Source: Punctularia strigosozonata HHB-11173 SS5 (taxonomy: Eukaryota; Basidiomycota; Agaricomycetes; Corticiales; Punctulariaceae). From it: 64,000 nt of DNA. Below, piece by piece: positions 58,695-64,000 of this stretch; position 1 is the first letter of the stretch, and the number at the start of each line of letters is the position of its first letter. The position numbers and the translations under genes were made by a program. The notes under the pieces were generated by a model. That model did not search any database. It saw nothing but the letters and a program-made list of their open reading frames with translations, and was not told the origin of the DNA. The stretch spans positions 372,001 to 436,000 of the forward strand of contig NW_006767438.1 of NCBI RefSeq assembly GCF_000264995.1. The letters are read 5' to 3'.

Positions 58695-59017
58695 CAGTCT
58701 TGGCGGAGACGACCTGGCGGGTTGTGGCCGGCGGACTAACGATTTACCCTAGGCCTGAGCCTCAAGCACGACGTAGTACAGCTATGGAGAGGTGGATGCA
58801 GGATGACTAGAGTCAGTAGGCGACAGGCGCGCCAACAATTATTTGGTGCGCGGCGGTATCTCGGAGTTAGGGCCGAGGTTCCCATGAAGTTATCGTCTTG
58901 TAAACGGTGCTACAGCTACATTCTGGCCAACGACATTCTGTCCAGGTTTTTCCAGCGCCATCGTTCTACAACAGCGAGCCCCTCGACACCTGGTATTGCT
59001 CCCAGAGGAAGCCGCGC
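58695..59017. other. Phosphatase promoter and dehydrogenase 3' side
   Basis: No gene or repeat seen; open frames are short. Confidence 0.4.
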
Positions 59018-60565
59018 TTAAGGCTTGATAGCAATCTTGAGCGCAGTACGGCTGTTCATCTTGTCGAGCGCCTTCTGGTAATCCTCGAGCTTGAAGATGT
59101 CCGTAACCATGCCCTTCGTCTTGATCTTGCCGCTATCGAGATACGCGACCGCTCGGGGGAAGCAGAAGGTTTGCGAGAACGAGCCGATGATCTGCATTTC
59201 AATAAGGGTGAGCCAAACGTTCACTAACACGTGTTCCTAGGATTCCACTTACCGTGATCTCGTCACCAAAAATCTTGCTCGGCGGCCAATGCACGAGCGC
59301 CTTGTTCTCGTACACACCATAGATCATGAGGGTACCACCACGACGCACATAGTTGATCGAGTCGTTCGCGAGCTTCTCCACGCCCGTCGCCTCGACAACG
59401 ACGTCAAACCCGTACGGGTTGTCCTTCTTCAGCTGCTCCCATTGCGGCTCGGGGTTAGACCGGTCGAGCTCGATGTACTCGTCCGCGCACTCGAGGTCTT
59501 TGGCCAGGTCCATCTTGATGCCCTTGTTCGCGGCGATGACGACCTAGACATGGCGTACTCATTGAGCATGGGGAGGTTGCAGGGACGCTAAATGTGGCTC
59601 ACCTTCGAGGCACCGTTTAGCTTCAAGAGCTGAGCGAGGATCAAACCGGTCGGACCGGCACCTAGGAGCAGGACCTCGATACCGACTGGCGGGTTGAGCT
59701 TGTCAAGGCCGTGGATCGCGCATGCTGTATACTACAGGTTGAACAAGAACGAGTAAAACGTTGATTTGAGTGATGACTTGCCTGCCGGCTCCAAGAGGGT
59801 CGCCTCCTCATCTGTCATCCGCGTGATCTTGTATAGCTTGTTCTGGGGGCTTGACAGAAATCAGAAGCACGTCCAGATTTGTCTAGTTCAACGACATACT
59901 ATGCGATGTATTCCGCGAAACCACCCTGCATCGTCACACCACGCGCATGGAAGTTTTCGCAGAGCAAGCCGTTCCCTCGTCGGCAGTAGAAGCAATTTTG
60001 GCACTGTATTTGCCGAATTAAGTGAGTATATGCACTGTATGGGAGGCGGGAGAGGCAACTCACCGAAATGCCCACGTCGGCCGCGCATCGGTCACCGATT
60101 TCGAACCCCTTCACATTCTTGCCGAATTCAACCACGGTGCCGACCGCTTCGTGTCCGGGAATGAGAGGGAACTTGGCGATGAACTCGCCGTCGTGAATGT
60201 GTCCGTCGGTGCCGCACACTCCGCAGTAGGTCACTATGGGCAGATAAGGGTTGATGAGCAACGGGCAGGTCGCATAGGATTTCGAGGGTCTCGTACCTTT
60301 CAAGAGCACATCGTCGTCGCCCACCTCCGGGATGGGTACTTCCTTCATTTCGAAGTCCTGGGGCTATATATCTGCGCGTCAGCTTACTGTTCCGCACGAT
60401 CCAAACCGTGACACGGCGCGAGCCAGATCTTGAGTACCTTCGCAACGGAGTACCCTCGCGATGATCATAGGCTCACACCGCGCCGATAACCAAGCCATAA
60501 TCTAGACGCGCCGCCACGCAGATCGCGCAGCATCTACTAACCTTGTTGTACCACAGCGCTTTCAT
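59018..60565 (-). CDS. Zinc-dependent polyol/alcohol dehydrogenase (MDR family, arabinitol-dehydrogenase-like)
   Basis: Medium-chain dehydrogenase that oxidises a secondary alcohol with NAD(P). The ATG at 60565 opens an 8-residue exon, MKALWYNK. A 170-base intron leads to [18 protein letters not shown]. Catalytic zinc ligands are in [14 protein letters not shown] (Cys) and [15 protein letters not shown] (His-Glu). Structural zinc cysteines are in [18 protein letters not shown]. The Rossmann loop is [19 protein letters not shown], followed by [17 protein letters not shown]. The end, [10 protein letters not shown], is at 59018. The sequence resembles fungal D-arabinitol and galactitol/sorbitol dehydrogenases such as Ard1 of rust fungi. 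Substrate assignment within that group is inference. About 360 residues, cytosolic (no targeting signal). No sugar-pathway partner lies beside it. Confidence 0.87.
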
Positions 60566-61372
60566 AGTGCCCTTCATCTTGGATATACGATTGAGAATGT
60601 GGTCTGATGTCGCTGGCGGTGGTAGTGGTCGTTTCAGATAAAGAAAACGGGGTGCCGATTATTCCAGGAGGCCGAAGATTTTATCTGCACGCTCGCCGGT
60701 CACCGAAGTTTGCCAGCGATGTTCGGCCCATCGCCCGGCAGTGCATCGAAGCATGACGTCATACGACCCAGTATCGATATGGATATGCACTTTCCCCCTT
60801 TGGAACAGGAAGCTCTAAAGTGATCACGATCCCTGACCTTCTTGCGACGTGCGCGTGGAAAGGCGCAGATTCGTCTCAGCGCGCTGGGTCGTCATGTTGC
60901 CGTGTCGCTTTCTCATGGCACTGAGCATGTGCCGCGGAACGTACTGCAGCTGTACGGCTTATGGCCGCCATGGGCCGAAGATAAGATCATGGACAAGTCA
61001 ACTCATCGTTCAAAGCACGTTGATGCATCAGCTCGTGAGCCGAGTCGCAACGCGAACGTCATCAAACCGCCAAGAATACTGGTGGGAGAAGGGTTATCGG
61101 TAGAGACAGCCACTGTGATAGAAACGTAACAAGCCTTCGTTAGCGCTAGGCACCATGCATCGGCGAGTAGATAGCGGTATCACGTCGGGAATATCGCGTT
61201 CTCATGGTGAAGCGCGGATGTCGTGCAAGTGAGACCAGCGAGCCCGAATGCATCGAACCGAGCTGAGTCCTCGTAGATGGACCCCAGTTAAGAGGACGAA
61301 CATCGACGATCGCAGACCATATACGCAGTCCAGAGCCAACTTGGGCGATGATGCGTGATGGTGCAACTAAGT
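60566..61372. other. Intergenic stretch
   Basis: Dehydrogenase promoter followed by the 3' side of the kinetochore-like gene. The open frame at 60842-61129 has no motif. No gene seen. Confidence 0.4.
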
Positions 61373-62244
61373 TCATTCTTTGCGACTCCGTAGCGTACGG
61401 GCGACGTCCTGAACGCGCTCCGATCGTTGACGTTGCAGAGGGAGTTCCTGGAACACAAATTTGTGTTAGCAATGCCCCTGACGAGGACGAACGATTGTTC
61501 TCTACCTGTTCCAGTTCTCCCGCAAGTGTAGTTGTCAACTTAAATCTAAACTCGGCTTCAGGAGGAATACCTGCATCAAGTACTCGGTCAAACTGGGCGA
61601 CGCGGCGATACGGCATCGCACGAACCAAGTTCACCCTCAACCTCGGGCTCGCTGTCGACAGCCACGTCTTCGTCCGCCAACGCCGGTTCCGCGTCGGCGG
61701 ACCGTTGGCGCTCGAGCAAGCTGTCAACCAGCTCTGCGACTTCCCCCGGAACGGTCCGACGTTTGTTCGCAACCTCTTGTTGCCATTTCATGCGCTGGTC
61801 CGCGAGCGACCATATATGGCGATCAAGCGCCTCGTCAAAGGGCTCCGAATCTAATATCGTGGTCAGAGCAGACCAAGAGAATGTTGTTGTTGTGTGGGCG
61901 TGACCTAGTACATACATACCTTCTTCATCCTCGAGCACGTCCTCTAGCTTCATCCCGTTCACCCGGATGTTCGGTTTGGTGGACTCGAAAACATCGTCCA
62001 CGAACTACGCGGGGTGAGGCAACATCTATCAGCACAGACGTACATATGAGCATACAACTCAGCCACGCACTCGGTTTAAATGTTGCAACATCAACTCCCG
62101 GTGTTGAGCCCCGACATCGGCGCTCGTGGCAAGCAATTCATCCAGCTGTGCACGAGCCGCAGACCTGTAGGACTGTTTCATAGCTTTCCAGTCTTGCACG
62201 CTATCAATCGAGATGCGTTGGTGGTCCTCCCTGGTCACGTCCAT
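61373..62244 (-). CDS. Mis14/Nsl1-like kinetochore protein (MIS12/MIND complex)
   Basis: Five exons assemble into about 220 residues. The ATG at 62244 gives MDVTREDHQRISIDSVQDWK and a helical stretch, KQSYRSAARAQLDELLATSA. After intron 1 comes FVDDVFESTKPNIRVNGMKL. The intron after EDEE leads to EPFDEALDRHIWSLADQRMK and KRRTVPGEVAELVDSLLERQ. Two more introns join GIPPEAEFRFKLTTTLAGEL to the end, ELPLQRQRSERVQDVARTLR, with TGA at 61373-61375. The EPFD-x-x-L-x-x-x-x-x-x-L pattern followed by a basic TVP helix and long coiled coils is typical of fungal Mis14/Nsl1, a subunit of the outer kinetochore MIND complex. Identification rests on that pattern, so another coiled-coil protein is possible. 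A TATA-like motif lies about 70 bases upstream. Confidence 0.62.
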
Positions 62245-62485
62245 TTCTTTCTCATAGCAAAGGTGGTGGGTTGATCGCGGAGAAGGCGAGACGAACGCGA
62301 TCAACGCGTCTTATATAGCGCGACGTGCGCGCGTCAAATTCGTGATCAAATTCGTTTGCGGTAACCGCTGCAGAGCCGCTACGCTGCGGTCATCTCGCAG
62401 ACACCCCGGTGTCCATGATCCTCGATACCTCCTGTGACCGACTCCACGCAGACCGCTAGGCCGATAATCCCATTGCCCGTGTATA
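62245..62485. promoter_or_regulatory. Shared divergent promoter, Mis14-like gene and SEC5
   Basis: Only 241 bases separate the two ATGs, which face away from each other. TATATAAG on the minus strand (62311-62318) lies about 70 bases upstream of the minus-strand ATG. No equivalent TATA is clear for SEC5, which may use the same region. Confidence 0.5.
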
Positions 62486-64000
62486 ATGGGCAAGCTCAAC
62501 TTCGATGTCGACGAGGAGACGCTACTGAAGACGTACAAACTCTCGTCCTTGAACCCTAGGTAAGGTTGGCAGCCTCATCGCGTTTTCGAGCAATGTACCA
62601 ACAGATACGCCCCTGTTCAGGAAATGGGAAGAAGTTGATCGTGAACTGGACGATGCCGCCGTCATGAGCCCGGCTGGCGGCGAGTCAGAAGTCGCAGATC
62701 CGTTAGGCTTGGGTGCGGTCATCGAGTGAGTAACTCTCGATCACTCGTATCCTACCAGTGCATTGACGGAACGATGAAGCCTGAAGTCCATGGACACGCA
62801 AACCAGTCAGTACCATGCATGAAATCACTCGCAACCCGCGCTCATGAACGCACAGAGGCCGCGACCTTGATCTCCTCAAAATCATTTGACCCGAAACAAT
62901 TCCTCTCCGTCATACACCCTGACGCAAGCTACCAAGACCTCTCATCCGGTATCCAGCATCTCAAACGCACCATTGACGCTCGCTCAGAAGCCATTCGCGT
63001 CCTCGTCGAAGACAACTTCGATCGTTTCGTCGCCGTGAAAGCATCCACTGATGGTACGATTGTCCTCCATCTCTCATGGCCCCGCATTCAACAATACGTT
63101 CTCCAGCTCTGTATGCTGAGATGAAGGAAGGGCCTTTGAAAGAGGATGCAGAGTTCGGGTCCAAACAACTTCGCGAAGAGCTGAAACGTGAGTTTGTTCA
63201 TTCCATGCTCAAGACCGTGACCGAAGAATCGAGATGCGCGATGCAGATGCTGCGACAAAGGCGAATCAAGTCTTCATCCCTGTACTCGAGAACGCGTCCA
63301 AAGCGCAGAAGCTGCGCACAACGCTGGGCGTTTTCGAGCGATCGAAGTTCTTCTTCAACCTTCCCGGCTCCTTGGTCGAGCTGATTGCGATGGTTCGCGC
63401 ACTTGTCTCGTTTCGTCCGATGGAATCTCATCACATGGATCACAGGGTAAATACGACGCTGCGCTGCGAGACTACAAGAAGGGCAAATTCATGTTGGAGT
63501 CACGTCCTGGCCAACTGCTTCCGATCGGTGAACAGCCCTCACCCCATTTATGCGCAAAGAGCAACCCGTGACACGTCTTACTCAGGCGCCAAGAAGGATG
63601 GTCAAAACAAAGCTTCTGCGGAGCAGCAGCAGAAGCGCATCCTAGACAAAGTCTGGGGTGCTGTCGAAAAGCCCATGAGCGAAATGCGCTCCATGCTTTA
63701 CGCCAAACTACGGGATCCTAAACGCAGTGTCGAGGAACAGGAGAAGACCATAGAGCGCGTCAAATCTATCGTTCTTGAGGGTTATAGATCGCTGATGCCT
63801 GGTGGTTAGGATACTCCTCGAACTCGAAACCGCGGAGGACCCGGCTTGGACATACTTGGACAGCCAACACCAGCACATATTGGAGAAAATGAATAGGGCC
63901 TACCGTGTCTCCACTGCAACGGTGGAATGTGAGCGTTGGTTGCCTTTGGTGAGACTATGCCTGACACTCGCCCTCATCTAGCGGTGAAAGATAAAACATC
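62486..64000 (+). CDS. SEC5: Exocyst complex component SEC5 (3' cut by window edge)
   Basis: Subunit of the octameric exocyst that tethers secretory vesicles to the plasma membrane. The ATG at 62486 gives [20 protein letters not shown], then [19 protein letters not shown]. The conserved N-terminal core follows: [60 protein letters not shown] and [20 protein letters not shown]. After further introns come [79 protein letters not shown] and [15 protein letters not shown], joined to [20 protein letters not shown]. The gene continues past base 64000; only about the first 400 of some 900 residues are present. Seven or more introns are seen. It is divergent from the Mis14-like gene. Confidence 0.92.

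Overview
The window is nuclear DNA of a filamentous basidiomycete, most likely a mushroom-forming agaricomycete. Almost every gene is broken by many short introns of about 50-70 bases with GT..AG ends. Gene spacing is tight. The gene set is typical of basidiomycetes: a divergent expanded-family G-alpha, CHAT-domain and F-box proteins, short homeodomain proteins, a CBS-pair protein and a plant-type O-methyltransferase. Exon models were assembled by eye from reading frames, splice sites and remembered family sequences. Inner boundaries are therefore less certain than the outer ends.

Layout, left to right. 1-164: the tail of a CHAT-type protein. 422-3769 (+): proteasome subunit RPN1. 4143-4385 (+): a small cysteine-rich secreted protein. 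5059-6710 (+): an unknown disordered protein. 7422-8327 (-): an unknown basic protein. 8981-9757 (-): a CBS-pair protein. 10202-17939 (+): the giant cell-morphogenesis protein TAO3/Mor2/Furry. 18072-21200 (-): mismatch-repair MLH1. 22716-23388 (+): a homeodomain protein. 26267-27786 (+): an F-box protein. 28464-30400 (-): a seven-helix receptor. 35674-38317 (+): a divergent G-alpha. 40146-42137 (+): an O-methyltransferase. 42471-44052 (-): delta-9 desaturase OLE1. 45209-48338 (-): a RING plus RRM protein. 48965-50776 (+): a tandem-CCCH protein. 50966-51211 (-): a truncated homeodomain copy. 52290-54334 (+): a family-4 glycosyltransferase. 54411-54501 (+): tRNA-Asp. 54808-56093 (-): fatty acid 2-hydroxylase. 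56425-58694 (-): a histidine acid phosphatase. 59018-60565 (-): a polyol-type zinc dehydrogenase. 61373-62244 (-): a Mis14/Nsl1-like kinetochore protein. 62486-end (+): exocyst SEC5, cut by the window edge.

The genes are mostly unrelated housekeeping functions: protein turnover, DNA repair, polarity and secretion, lipid modification, kinetochore. No operon-like or biosynthetic cluster is evident. Two lipid-modifying enzymes, OLE1 and the 2-hydroxylase, share the cytochrome-b5 plus di-iron desaturase/hydroxylase design but lie 10 kb apart. A receptor and a G-alpha lie about 5 kb apart, separated by a gene-poor stretch.

The most interesting observations are: (i) a G-alpha whose switch-II glutamine is histidine, which lacks an N-terminal acylation signal and appears to need a 4-base microexon; (ii) a truncated homeodomain copy that ends exactly at the intron donor used by the intact gene 28 kb away; (iii) a RING-RRM fusion; (iv) a 125-bp MITE-like element with perfect 15-bp ends; (v) a tiny cysteine-rich secreted protein. 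I saw no retroelement, CRISPR array or rRNA.
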